Shown here: positions 44,291 through 51,898 of the stretch, in pieces | How the letters are laid out: each line of letters starts with the position of its first letter | Position numbering within the stretch: the first letter of the stretch is position 1 | Source: Sphingomonas sp. AP4-R1 | GTDB taxonomy: Bacteria > Pseudomonadota > Alphaproteobacteria > Sphingomonadales > Sphingomonadaceae | Direction: 5' to 3' | Assembly: GCF_013113735.1 (NCBI RefSeq) | Contig: NZ_CP053346.1 | Coordinates: forward strand, 434,001 to 498,000 | Length of the DNA stretch: 64,000 nt | Program-made: the position numbers and the translations under genes | The notes under the pieces: generated by a model | What the model saw: the letters and a program-made list of their open reading frames with translations, nothing else | Told to the model about the DNA's origin: nothing | Databases searched by the model: none

Positions 44291-44345
44291 GCAACGCCGG
44301 ACGGCGCTGCACAAGTGCCTAACGTTGCAGCGCCGTAAGCGTTGC
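44291..44345. repeat. Interrupted 55-base hairpin
   Basis: GCAACGC (44291-44297) pairs with GCGTTGC (44339-44345), and ACGGCGCTGCA (44301-44311) with TGCAGCGCCGT (44326-44336), around a 14-base loop with a small bulge. It sits 36 bp upstream of the ATP-grasp start on the minus strand, so it would be in its leader or in the phoX 3' region. A second inverted pair (GGAGGTCC/GGACCTCC) lies at 44371-44421. Confidence 0.8.
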
Positions 44346-44427
44346 CCGCCCGCTTCATCCCCACCGGGGGGAGGTCCGTCCGAAATGGCGCGAAAGAGCG
44401 CCGATCCGGAGGGGACCTCCTTCCCAA

Positions 44428-46914
44428 TCAGAGGCCGACCACGCCCCCGTCATTCTTCGTGATCACGATCGTGGCCGAGCGCGGGCGGACGCCCGGCGCG
44501 GCCGTGCCGCTCTGGTTGGCCGGCCAGTTGCTCGTGATGTTGCTGGGCGTGCCATTCTCGCCCGGATGCTGGATGTTCACGAAGATCGAGCGGCCGTCCG
44601 GCGTCGAATCGATGCCGGTGATCTCGCACTCCTTGCAGCCGACCAGGAAGCGGCGGAGCGACGTGCCCGGCACCTTGCCGACGCGCGTGGACTGCGTGCC
44701 GGTGGTGGCGCCGATCGTGTTCGTGATCGTGCGCGTGGCGCCGTCGTTCACGCTGCCCGGCTGGGCGGCGAGCAGCATGCAGTTGGTGACGTCGGTATAG
44801 GCGCCGTCATCCGTCTCGATCCACATGACCGGGCTGACAAGGCCGGTCGGGTTCGAGGTGCGGCCGAACCACAGACCGTCCGGCGACGAGAAATCGTTGG
44901 TCGCGTCGAGCCCGGACAGGTTGATGTTGGTGGGGTTCAGATCGCTGCCCGCGCCGAAGGCGTAGATGTCCCACGCGAAGGTGGTCGCCTCGGTCGTGTC
45001 GCCCGTCTCGCGCAGGCGGATGATGTGGCCGTTGGCATTGCCGTTGGTGACGGTGCCGTTGATGCGCGGATCGGTGTAGGCGCGCGGATTGGCCGTGTCG
45101 GTATTGGCGACGGTGCGCGAGCTGTTGTTCGTCAGCGTGCAGTACATTTCGCCCGAGACCGGATTGATCGCCGTCCATTCCGGACGATCCATCCGCGTCG
45201 CGCCCAGCACGTCCGCCGCGAGGCGGGCGTTGATCAGCACATCGGCCTGATCGGCGAAGGCGTAGGTGGGGTTGGCGGCGGTGACGCCGCCCTGGCCGAA
45301 GATCAGCGGCAGCCAGGTGCCCGTGCCGTCCGCGTTGAACTTCGCGACATAGAGCGTGCCCGTGTTCAGATATTTGTCGCCCGTGGCGAGGCGGTCAGTG
45401 GGCGTCGCATCGGCGGCGACCCAGGGCGTGGCCGAGACGAACTTGTAGATATATTCGTTCTGCGCGTCGTCACCCATGTAGAAGGCCGGACGCACGCCGA
45501 CGACGGTGCGGCCGACCCAGCAGCCCTCGTGATTCATGCGGCCGAGCGCGGTGCGCTTGCGCGGAACCGAGGTGTTGGTGAACGGATCGATCTCGACCAC
45601 CCAGCCGAACTGGCTGGCCTCATTGCGATAGTCGCCCGTGCCGTCGGCGGCAGCACCGGCCAGCGTGGTGATGTTCCAGCGGCGATAGATGGTGCTGGTC
45701 GTGTCGGCCGGGGTGACCGTGGCCCAGCCATAATTGCCGGCGCGATTCTCGGGGATGCCGTAGCGGGCGAGGCTGACATTGGCCTTGGCGGTGGCGCCGC
45801 CGCGCGCGGCGACGTCGCCCGTGTCACGGCGGAAGTAGCCGGCCCAGTTTTCCTCGCAGGTGATGTAGGTGCCCCACGGCATATAACCGTTGGCGCAATT
45901 GTTGATCGTGCCGCGACCCGCCACGCCCGTCGGCGAGAAGGAGGTGCGCAGGCCTGCGCTGCCCGCGACGGGGCCGGTGAAGGTCATCGGCGTCAGCGGC
46001 GTGATGCGGCGGTTGAGCGCGCCCGCCTGCACATAGCTCCAGGTGCCGGTGGCCGAGCCGCGCGTGATCTCGACGACGGAGATGCCGTGGCACTCCATCT
46101 CCTTCAGCGCCTCGCCCTCGGGGCGCGCGCCGCCGACGGTGGTGGCACCGTTCGGGTGGAGATAAGGCTGGTTGATATTCTCGTGGTTCATCACGAGCAG
46201 GCCGCGCAGGTTGCTCGTGGGATCGGGCGCGCTGCCGGTGGCGGCGAGGCCGAAATAGGACATGCCGTCATGATGATCGCCGGCGCGGGCCGAATAGCCG
46301 GTGTCCGTGCCGTTGTTGGCGAAGGCGGCGGTGGCGGTGTTGATCGGATCGCCGAGGCGATAGAGGACCGTGACGCTGTAGCCTTCCGGCACCTTCACGA
46401 CATCGTCGAGGCTCTTGGCGACGGCGGTGAAGCCGAGCACGGCGGGCGTGACGGTGACGGTGGTGTCGGCGGTGATCGCCCCGCTGCTGCCGGTAGCGGC
46501 ATAGCGGAAGGTGAGGACCGTGGACGCCGAGACGCTGGGCGCGATGAAGGTGGCGGTGGTGCCGGTGCGCGTATCGAAGGTGACCGTCGGCCCGCTGACC
46601 TGCGTCCACGCATCGGCGCCGGCGGTGGCGTTCGCGGTCGATCCGGTGAGGGTGACGGCCTTGCCCGAGCTGGTCGTCATCGCGGCACCGGCATTGACGA
46701 CCGTGCCCGCGCCGAGGCCGGGCGCATCATTGTCGCCGCCGCACGCGGTGACCATGCCGCCGAGCGTCGCCACCGTCAGCGCCGAGATGCCACCGAACAG
46801 GGTCTGCCGGCGCGAATAACGCTGGTCGACGATCTCGTGGATCGTGGGATTGGCGGTGGTGTTGGTGTCGATCAGGCCATCGTCATAATGGCCGGCGGCG
46901 GAATGGTCCGTCAT
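44428..46914 (-). CDS. phoX: PhoX-family alkaline phosphatase with Ig/PKD-like N-terminal domain
   Basis: The 828-residue protein has an RR-type (Tat) signal (YSRRQTLFGGISALTVATLG, about residues 33-52), then a lipobox-like TACGGDN. An Ig/PKD-like domain follows (about 65-150, QVSGPTVTFDTRTGTTATF). The rest matches DUF839/PhoX: LLVMNHENINQPYLHPNG, NCANGYMPWGTYITCEENWA and HEGCWVGRTVVGVRPAFYMG. PhoX enzymes are Ca/Fe-dependent phosphatases induced by phosphate starvation. The start has GGGGG seven bases upstream, and a weak Pho box candidate lies about 75 bp before it. Confidence 0.86.
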   Translation of the reverse strand: MTDHSAAGHYDDGLIDTNTTANPTIHEIVDQRYSRRQTLFGGISALTVATLGGMVTACGGDNDAPGLGAGTVVNAGAAMTTSSGKAVTLTGSTANATAGADAWTQVSGPTVTFDTRTGTTATFIAPSVSASTVLTFRYAATGSSGAITADTTVTVTPAVLGFTAVAKSLDDVVKVPEGYSVTVLYRLGDPINTATAAFANNGTDTGYSARAGDHHDGMSYFGLAATGSAPDPTSNLRGLLVMNHENINQPYLHPNGATTVGGARPEGEALKEMECHGISVVEITRGSATGTWSYVQAGALNRRITPLTPMTFTGPVAGSAGLRTSFSPTGVAGRGTINNCANGYMPWGTYITCEENWAGYFRRDTGDVAARGGATAKANVSLARYGIPENRAGNYGWATVTPADTTSTIYRRWNITTLAGAAADGTGDYRNEASQFGWVVEIDPFTNTSVPRKRTALGRMNHEGCWVGRTVVGVRPAFYMGDDAQNEYIYKFVSATPWVAADATPTDRLATGDKYLNTGTLYVAKFNADGTGTWLPLIFGQGGVTAANPTYAFADQADVLINARLAADVLGATRMDRPEWTAINPVSGEMYCTLTNNSSRTVANTDTANPRAYTDPRINGTVTNGNANGHIIRLRETGDTTEATTFAWDIYAFGAGSDLNPTNINLSGLDATNDFSSPDGLWFGRTSNPTGLVSPVMWIETDDGAYTDVTNCMLLAAQPGSVNDGATRTITNTIGATTGTQSTRVGKVPGTSLRRFLVGCKECEITGIDSTPDGRSIFVNIQHPGENGTPSNITSNWPANQSGTAAPGVRPRSATIVITKNDGGVVGL

Positions 46915-46985
46915 GTGAATCCCCCATGAATGATATCGCGGGGCGCGGACTAACCGCGTATCGGGGACAGGCTCGTTTCGGTCCT

Positions 46986-47002
46986 GTGGCGGTCTTGTGA
47001 CA
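46986..47002 (-). promoter_or_regulatory. Weak candidate Pho box upstream of phoX
   Basis: On the minus strand TGTCAC-AAGAC-CGCCAC has two similar hexamers 11 bp apart, the spacing of PhoB half-sites. The second half departs from the TGTCAC consensus at two positions. It lies 72 bp before the phoX ATG. Confidence 0.3.
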
Positions 47003-47085
47003 TAGACCGACGCGCGGCGCGCGAACGCGGCCACTTCCGGATGACGCGCCTCTATCGCGAACAATTCTCAATAGCAATAGAGGGC

Positions 47086-47130
47086 AAAAACGAACCCCAC
47101 CCGCTCGACGAGAGCGGATGGGGTTCGTTT
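47086..47130 (-). terminator. Intrinsic terminator of ctrA
   Basis: AAACGAACCCCA (47088-47099) pairs with TGGGGTTCGTTT (47119-47130), with an inner CCGCTC/GAGCGG stem. On the minus strand it is followed by T residues (the A-run 47086-47090). It lies 29 bp after the ctrA stop and isolates phoX from it. Confidence 0.9.
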
Positions 47131-47158
47131 GGGTATTGGCGATACGGTGGTGCCGGGG

Positions 47159-47854
47159 TCAGGCGACCTGCGCGACCTCTTCGGGCTCGCGCAGCACATA
47201 GCCGCGGCCCCACACCGTCTCGATATAATTCTCGCCGCTGCAGGCGAGGCTGAGCTTCTTGCGGAGCTTGCAGATGAAGACGTCGATGATCTTCAGCTCC
47301 GGCTCGTCCATCCCGCCATAGAGATGGTTGAGGAACATTTCCTTGGTGAGCGTGGTGCCCTTGCGGAGCGAGAGCAGCTCCAGCATCGCATATTCCTTGC
47401 CGGTCAGGTGGACGCGGCTGCCATCGACCTCGACCGTCTTGGCATCGAGGTTCACGGCGAGCTTGCCCGTGCGGATCACCGACTGGCTGTGGCCCTTCGA
47501 GCGGCGCACGATCGCATGGATGCGGGCGACCAGCTCCTCGCGATGGAACGGCTTGGTGACATAATCGTCGGCACCGAAGCCGAGCGCGCGCACCTTGGCG
47601 TCCGTCTCGGACGTGCCGGAGAGGATCAGAACCGGGGTCTGCACGCGGCTGACACGCAGCTTCTTCAGAACCTCATAGCCGTTCATGTCCGGCAGATTGA
47701 GGTCGAGCGCGATCAGATCGTAATCGTACAGCTTGCCCAGATCGAGGCCTTCCTCGCCCAGGTCGGTCGTGTAGACATTAATGCCTTCCGCGCCGAGCAT
47801 CAGTTCGATGCTGCGTGCCGTGGTAGGATCATCCTCGATCAGCAGAACCCGCAT
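47159..47854 (-). CDS. ctrA: Cell-cycle response regulator CtrA
   Basis: The 231-residue protein has a receiver domain (D8/D9 acidic pair, phospho-acceptor D51 in [10 protein letters not shown] in TKPFHREEL) and an OmpR-type winged-helix domain ([17 protein letters not shown], then [20 protein letters not shown]). This is the CtrA signature. In alphaproteobacteria it is phosphorylated via CckA-ChpT and controls cell-cycle, motility and other genes; DivK, at the left end of this window, acts upstream. The ATG at 47854 begins MRVLLIEDD; upstream in-frame codons are not conserved. Confidence 0.96.
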   Translation of the reverse strand: MRVLLIEDDPTTARSIELMLGAEGINVYTTDLGEEGLDLGKLYDYDLIALDLNLPDMNGYEVLKKLRVSRVQTPVLILSGTSETDAKVRALGFGADDYVTKPFHREELVARIHAIVRRSKGHSQSVIRTGKLAVNLDAKTVEVDGSRVHLTGKEYAMLELLSLRKGTTLTKEMFLNHLYGGMDEPELKIIDVFICKLRKKLSLACSGENYIETVWGRGYVLREPEEVAQVA

Positions 47855-47927
47855 GTGCCTAACCCTTCGTTTCACCACCCCCGACGGAGCCCCTCCGCCT
47901 GTCGTTCATACTTATTACCGGGAAAAG

Positions 47928-47942
47928 TTAACGTACGTTTAA
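47928..47942. promoter_or_regulatory. Perfect CtrA-binding site upstream of ctrA
   Basis: TTAACGTACGTTTAA matches the CtrA consensus TTAA-N7-TTAA exactly. It lies 74 bp upstream of the ctrA start, where CtrA autoregulation is expected. TTAA-containing sequence is rare in this GC-rich window. Confidence 0.82.
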
Positions 47943-47979
47943 ACTGGATACCAGCCCGTCAACGTTCGTAAACGCCAAA

Positions 47980-48000
47980 GGAGCCGAGGCGCTCCTTTTT
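47980..48000 (+). terminator. Short terminator-like hairpin between ctrA and the RluA-like gene
   Basis: GGAGC (47980-47984) and GCTCC (47991-47995) flank CGAGGC and are followed by TTTTT, in the rightward orientation. No rightward gene precedes it, so if functional it would end a divergent or small transcript from the ctrA promoter region. Confidence 0.5.
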
Positions 48001-48030
48001 CGCCTTCTCCCGCCTTTGTGAGCCCATTTC

Positions 48031-48711
48031 ATGTCGCTGCCGATCATTTACGAGGACGCCGAATCGCTGGTGATCGACAAGCCGGCGGGGTTACCGGTCG
48101 ATCATCCGCGCGCCGGCGGCGAGTCGCTGGAAGCGCGGCTGGACGAGCTGCGACTCGGATTCGCGCGTGCGCCCGCAGCGGTGCACCGGCTGGATCGCGA
48201 CACGTCGGGCTGCCTGCTGCTCGCGCGCAATCCGAAGGCGCTGCGCCGTTTCGCCGCCGCATTCGAGGCGCGCGAGGTGGCCAAATCCTATCTCGCGATC
48301 GTGACGGGCGATGTGCCGGACGAGGGCGAGATCGATCTGCCGCTGACCAAGACGAGCAGCGCCGAGGCGGGCTGGCGGATCATTCCGTCCCGTGCCGGCA
48401 AGCCTGCGCGCACGCACTGGCAGCGGCTGGCGACGGCAGGCGACCACCGCCTGCTGCTGCTGACGCCGGAGACGGGGCGGACGCACCAGCTGCGCGTGCA
48501 TCTGGCGAGCGGGCTCGATCGGCCAATCGTGGGCGATGCCGTCTATGGAGCAGCCCATCCGGGGGGCATGATGCTGCACGCGTGGCGGCTCGTGGTGCCG
48601 CGCGCGGGCAAGCCGCCGATCCGGGCCGAGGCGCCCTTGCCCGCGCGCTTCGCGGCATTCGGCTTCGGGCCGGAGTCGCTGGAGGGGATCGCGTTCGATG
48701 GCCTCGCCTGA
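48031..48711 (+). CDS. RluA-family pseudouridine synthase
   Basis: The 226-residue enzyme has the catalytic motif HRLDRDTSGCLLLARN (Asp nucleophile in RLDRD) and the conserved TGRTHQLRVHLAS and VGDAVYG segments. It converts specific uridines of rRNA or tRNA to pseudouridine; its target cannot be told, and there is no S4 domain. It overlaps the following arfB gene by 14 bases. Confidence 0.92.
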   Translation: MSLPIIYEDAESLVIDKPAGLPVDHPRAGGESLEARLDELRLGFARAPAAVHRLDRDTSGCLLLARNPKALRRFAAAFEAREVAKSYLAIVTGDVPDEGEIDLPLTKTSSAEAGWRIIPSRAGKPARTHWQRLATAGDHRLLLLTPETGRTHQLRVHLASGLDRPIVGDAVYGAAHPGGMMLHAWRLVVPRAGKPPIRAEAPLPARFAAFGFGPESLEGIAFDGLA

Positions 48712-49108
48712 ACCGCCGCCGCTGCCCGAAAGCGCGCTGGAGGAACGCTTCCTCGCCGCGACGGGACCGGGCGGGCAGAATGTGAACAAGGTGGCGACCG
48801 CCTGCCAGCTGCGGCTGGACGTCTATGCGCTGCGGCTCGCGCCCGACGTCTATGATCGGTTGAAGACGCTGGCGGGCACGCGCTGGTCGGCCGGATCGAT
48901 CCTCGTCACCGCGCGCCGCTTCCGCACGCGCGAGGCCAATCGCGAGGATGCGCGCAAACGTCTCGCGCAAATGGTGGCGGATGCCCATATCCGGCCCGAA
49001 CGCCGCGTGAAGACCAAGCCCAGCAAGGCCGCCAAGGCGCGGCGCGTGGAGGCGAAATCGCAACGCGGCGCGATCAAGCAGGGCCGCGCCAGGCCCCGGA
49101 TCGAATGA
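48698..49108 (+). CDS. arfB: Alternative ribosome-rescue factor B (YaeJ family)
   Basis: The 136-residue peptidyl-tRNA hydrolase has the GGQ motif in FLAATGPGGQNVNKVATACQ and a basic C-terminal tail (KAAKARRVEAKSQRGAIKQG) that in this family enters the empty mRNA channel of stalled ribosomes. It releases nascent chains on non-stop complexes. It begins inside the RluA-like gene, so translation is likely coupled. The GGQ domain and tail together distinguish it from release factors 1 and 2. Confidence 0.93.
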   Translation: MASPEPPPLPESALEERFLAATGPGGQNVNKVATACQLRLDVYALRLAPDVYDRLKTLAGTRWSAGSILVTARRFRTREANREDARKRLAQMVADAHIRPERRVKTKPSKAAKARRVEAKSQRGAIKQGRARPRIE

Positions 49109-49121
49109 TAGGAAGACCTTT

Positions 49122-49619
49122 ATGTATCAGTTCGACATCGCCGCCACCGACAAGCCGGCTCTTTACCGCGAGATGGAGCAGGCGCTGGACGCGCTCGTCA
49201 CCGGCGAGCCCGACGCGATCGCCAACATGGCCAATGCGGCGGCGTTGCTGTGGGAATATCTGCCCGACCTGAACTGGGCGGGCTTCTATCGCAACGTGCG
49301 CGACGAGCTGGTGCTGGGGCCGTTCCAGGGCAAGGCGGCGTGCATCCGCATCCCGTTCGGCAAGGGCGTGTGCGGTGCGGCGGCCGCAACGCGTGCGACG
49401 CAGCGCGTGGAGGATGTCCACGCCTTCCCCGGCCATATCGCGTGCGATGCGGCCTCGGCCTCCGAGCTGGTGGTGCCGATCGTTCATGACGGGCGGCTGA
49501 TCGGCGTGCTGGATCTCGACAGCCCTACGCCCGGCCGCTTCGACGCCGAGGATCAGGCGGGGTGCGAGCGGCTGGTGGCGCGGCTGGCGCCGGCGCTTGC
49601 AGGTGCGCTGGCGGCGTAA
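49122..49619 (+). CDS. msrC: Free methionine-(R)-sulfoxide reductase, GAF type
   Basis: A 165-residue GAF-fold enzyme similar to E. coli YebR/MsrC. Three cysteines needed for catalysis and recycling are present in GKAACIRIPFGKGVCG and GHIACDAASASE, with the typical LNWAGFYR near the start. It reduces free methionine-R-sulfoxide, a damage-repair step fed by thioredoxin. It follows arfB by 13 bp and may be part of the same transcript. Confidence 0.9.
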   Translation: MYQFDIAATDKPALYREMEQALDALVTGEPDAIANMANAAALLWEYLPDLNWAGFYRNVRDELVLGPFQGKAACIRIPFGKGVCGAAAATRATQRVEDVHAFPGHIACDAASASELVVPIVHDGRLIGVLDLDSPTPGRFDAEDQAGCERLVARLAPALAGALAA

Positions 49620-49664
49620 CAGTCCGTTACACACAGGCCGCTTCGGACCTAGTATAAGCGGGGC

Positions 49665-49838
49665 ATGACGATGCTCCGCCCCCTCCTGCCGCTGCTGATG
49701 CTGATCCCGTTCATCGCGATCAGCGGCGCCGTGCGTGCCGCCACCCCCGCCGAGACTGCGCGGCAGGCGCCGATCCACGCCCAAGCGCCGTTCGTAGTGA
49801 GTGACGACGCCCGCGCCGGCAGCCGGACGGCCCGCTAA
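49665..49838 (+). CDS. 57-residue predicted secreted protein
   Basis: An open frame from the ATG at 49665 encodes MTMLRPLLPLLMLIPFIAIS, a good signal peptide ending near VRAA, then a polar mature part of about 30 residues (QAPIHAQAPFVVSDDARAGS). GCGGGG lies before the ATG and TATAAG at 49653-49658 may be part of a promoter. The length and lack of homology leave the call uncertain; it could alternatively be a chance frame. Confidence 0.5.
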   Translation: MTMLRPLLPLLMLIPFIAISGAVRAATPAETARQAPIHAQAPFVVSDDARAGSRTAR

Positions 49839-49857
49839 GTACTCACCGCGAAACAAA

Positions 49858-49942
49858 CCCGCTCGTGCTGAGCCTGTCGAAGCACCGTCCTTCTTAAAGT
49901 CGCTCGAGAAGAACGGCACTTCGACAGGCTCAGTGCAAACGG
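49858..49942. repeat. Paired repeat, type C
   Basis: CCGCTCGTGCTGAGCCTGTCGAAG and CTTCGACAGGCTCAGTGCAAACGG are inverted arms. It lies between two convergent genes. Confidence 0.88.
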
Positions 49943-49948
49943 AAGAAG

Positions 49949-49969
49949 GGCGGAAACCCGGTTTCCGCC
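49949..49969. terminator. Palindrome after the GST gene
   Basis: GGCGGAAACC and GGTTTCCGCC form a perfect 10-bp inverted repeat five bases beyond the leftward GST stop. No clean T-run follows, so terminator function is only possible. Confidence 0.5.
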
Positions 49970-49973
49970 TCCC

Positions 49974-50645
49974 TCAGAAATCCAGCTTGTCGTAATGATC
50001 GGGCGGGCCGATCACCTCCATCCGCTCGGCCAGCAAAGGCCGGAAGCTCGGGCGGCTCTTCATGCCCGAATACCAGTGGCGCGTGCGCTCATGCCCGCGC
50101 CAGTCGATCCCGCCGAGATAGTCCGCGACCGAAATGTGCGCGGCCGCCGCCAGATCGGCGAGGCTGAACAAAGGCCCCGCCATCCAGCGGCGATGATCCA
50201 GCATCCAGTCGACATAATCGAGATGGCTGTTCGCCGCGCGCATCGCCTCGCGCAGGATCTTCGCGTCGGGCGACAGCCGGTGGACCAGACGCTTCTCCAT
50301 CCGCTCGAACATCAGCGGGCGGACGACCTCGTCATGGAATTTGTGATCGAACCAGGCGGTGACGCGGCGGATCTCCGCGCGATTGGCGGACGTGCCCGGC
50401 AGCATCGAGGCGCGCTCGATCGTCTCTTCCAGATATTCGCAGATGGCCGAGGAATCGATCAAAGGCAGGCCGCTGCCCTTGTCGATCAGCACCGGCGTCT
50501 GGCCGGCGGGGTTCATGTCGATGAACTCGTCGCGTTGTTCCCACGGGCTTTCCCGGATCAGCTCGCACCCCTCCCCCTTCTCGCCGAGGAGGAGCCGAAC
50601 CTTGCGCGAGAACGGACAAAGGGGAAACTGATAGAGCTGCCACAT
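49974..50645 (-). CDS. Glutathione S-transferase family protein, CPFS type
   Basis: The 223-residue protein begins MWQLYQFPLCPFSRKVRLLL; CPFS is a glutaredoxin-like active site seen in omega- and beta-like GSTs, suggesting thiol transferase or lyase activity. NPAGQTPVLIDKGSGLPLID and the C-terminal LADLAAAAHISVADYL complete the two domains. The substrate is unknown. It is one of three GST-family genes in the window; it is not coupled to any neighbour. Confidence 0.9.
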   Translation of the reverse strand: MWQLYQFPLCPFSRKVRLLLGEKGEGCELIRESPWEQRDEFIDMNPAGQTPVLIDKGSGLPLIDSSAICEYLEETIERASMLPGTSANRAEIRRVTAWFDHKFHDEVVRPLMFERMEKRLVHRLSPDAKILREAMRAANSHLDYVDWMLDHRRWMAGPLFSLADLAAAAHISVADYLGGIDWRGHERTRHWYSGMKSRPSFRPLLAERMEVIGPPDHYDKLDF

Positions 50646-50770
50646 GCTGACGTGACGTTATGCGTGTGTCGCGCAGGATTCCAGCACTGCCTTGCGTGGG
50701 ATGCAACCTTATCTGGGGATAGACGGCGAAGCCGGGGCCGCATCGCGACCCCGGCCACGCATTTCAGGCC

Positions 50771-50959
50771 TTAGCGGTTGTGAGTGCCGCCCTGCTGATC
50801 GCTCCGTCCGACCTTGTCGCCATCCTTGCGATCGCGATCCGTCTGCTCGCGAGTCTGCTGGTTCTGCTGGCGATCGGCCTGCTGGTTGCGATCCTGCTGC
50901 TGGTTGCGGTCACCCTGGCCGGCATTGTTGCCGCCGCCGGTGGCATTGTTGTTCGCCAT
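50771..50959 (-). CDS. 62-residue Asn/Gln/Asp/Arg-rich disordered protein
   Basis: The protein starts MANNNATGGGNNAGQGDRNQ and is built from repeats of the QQDRNQQADRQQ kind, with no hydrophobic core or cysteine. AGGAG lies eight bases before the ATG. Such hydrophilic low-complexity proteins are sometimes stress-induced in alphaproteobacteria, but no specific family was recognised. The opposite strand is also open, but its leucine/valine-rich translation looks like a shadow. The gene is divergent from the fasciclin-domain gene. Confidence 0.7.
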   Translation of the reverse strand: MANNNATGGGNNAGQGDRNQQQDRNQQADRQQNQQTREQTDRDRKDGDKVGRSDQQGGTHNR

Positions 50960-51174
50960 GATCGTCTCTCCTGTTATATTAACCCTCTGAAGGGCTTGAA
51001 CAAAACGGACGGTCGTCGCCCGCCGTTCCGCCTTTTGCGACGAGCCGAGCGAGACCCCGCCAGGCCGATCGACGCATGTTTCCCGCATCCGCAGAAAAGT
51101 CCGCAACCGGACCTTCTCGCCTTCCGTACCTGTCGCTGCGTCCGCTTGGCCGCGCCTCCGGAGAGGATGATCCC

Positions 51175-51720
51175 ATGAAGATCCTGCACATGACGATGAT
51201 GGCGCTTGCCGCCACCGCGCTGACCCCCGCCGCGTTCGCCGCCAATCCGATGGTGGGCGGGGCCGCCATGTATCCGACCAAGACGATCGTCGATAATGCC
51301 GTCAATTCGAAGGACCACACCACGCTCGTCGCCGCGGTGAAGGCCGCCGGCCTGGTCGAGACCTTGTCCGGCCCCGGCCCCTTCACCGTCTTCGCGCCGA
51401 CCAACGCCGCCTTCGCCAAGCTGCCCGCCGGCACGGTCGATACGCTGGTGAAGCCCGAGAACAAGGCGACGCTGACCGGCATCCTCACCTATCACGTCGT
51501 TTCGGGCGCGATGACCTCGAAGGATATCGCCGCCGCGATCAAGAAGGGCGGCGGCAAGGCCACGCTCACCACCGTTCAGGGCGAGCCGCTCACCGCGTGG
51601 ATGAAGGGCAACATGCTGGTGCTGACCGACGCCAAGGGCGGCAATTCGACCGTGACGATCAAGGACGTGATGCAGTCCAACGGCGTGATCCACGTCGTCG
51701 ATACGGTGCTGATGCCCTGA
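51175..51720 (+). CDS. Secreted fasciclin (FAS1) domain protein
   Basis: A 181-residue protein with a signal peptide (MKILHMTMMALAATALTPAA, cleaved near AFA-A) followed by one FAS1 domain, with GPFTVFAPTNAAFAKLP and TGILTYHVVSGAM as the H1 and H2 conserved blocks and IKDVMQSNGVIHVVDTVLMP at the end. FAS1 domains serve in adhesion and matrix contact; in bacteria the partner is mostly unknown. GGAGAGGATG precedes the ATG. Confidence 0.93.
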   Translation: MKILHMTMMALAATALTPAAFAANPMVGGAAMYPTKTIVDNAVNSKDHTTLVAAVKAAGLVETLSGPGPFTVFAPTNAAFAKLPAGTVDTLVKPENKATLTGILTYHVVSGAMTSKDIAAAIKKGGGKATLTTVQGEPLTAWMKGNMLVLTDAKGGNSTVTIKDVMQSNGVIHVVDTVLMP

Positions 51721-51724
51721 ACCT

Positions 51725-51895
51725 TCTCCCCTCCCTGCAAGGGAGGGGCCGGGGGTGGGTGGCTCCGCTTGCGGCCACGTCGTTCGCCGATAGCGACCCA
51801 CCCCTCAATCCCAGTGTCAGGTCGGTCATGCTCCCAGCATGACCTAAACAGCGCGGGGCGCTGTTTACCTGACACTCTTTCAGGGAGGGGAAGCT
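51725..51895. repeat. Type H repeat interrupted by another element
   Basis: CCCTCCCTGCAAGGGAGGGG with GGGGGTGGG on the left and GACCCACCCCT plus AGGGAGGGG on the right make a type H element like that at 571-681. Its right part is interrupted by the 64-bp element at 51813-51876. Confidence 0.75.
51813..51876. repeat. Three-arm inverted-repeat element within the type H repeat
   Basis: Perfect outer arms AGTGTCAGGT (51813-51822) and ACCTGACACT (51867-51876) enclose two perfect 9-bp hairpins: GGTCATGCT-CCC-AGCATGACC (51824-51844) and AAACAGCGC-GGG-GCGCTGTTT (51846-51866). The whole can fold into a three-way junction. It has the look of a non-autonomous REP or RAYT-type or insertion-sequence-derived element; no transposase is nearby. 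Confidence 0.85.
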
Positions 51896-51898
51896 TTC

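Noticed and set aside
44566..46929. 787-codon plus-strand frame opposite phoX
   Set aside because: Antisense shadow; phoX has a Tat signal and conserved PhoX motifs.
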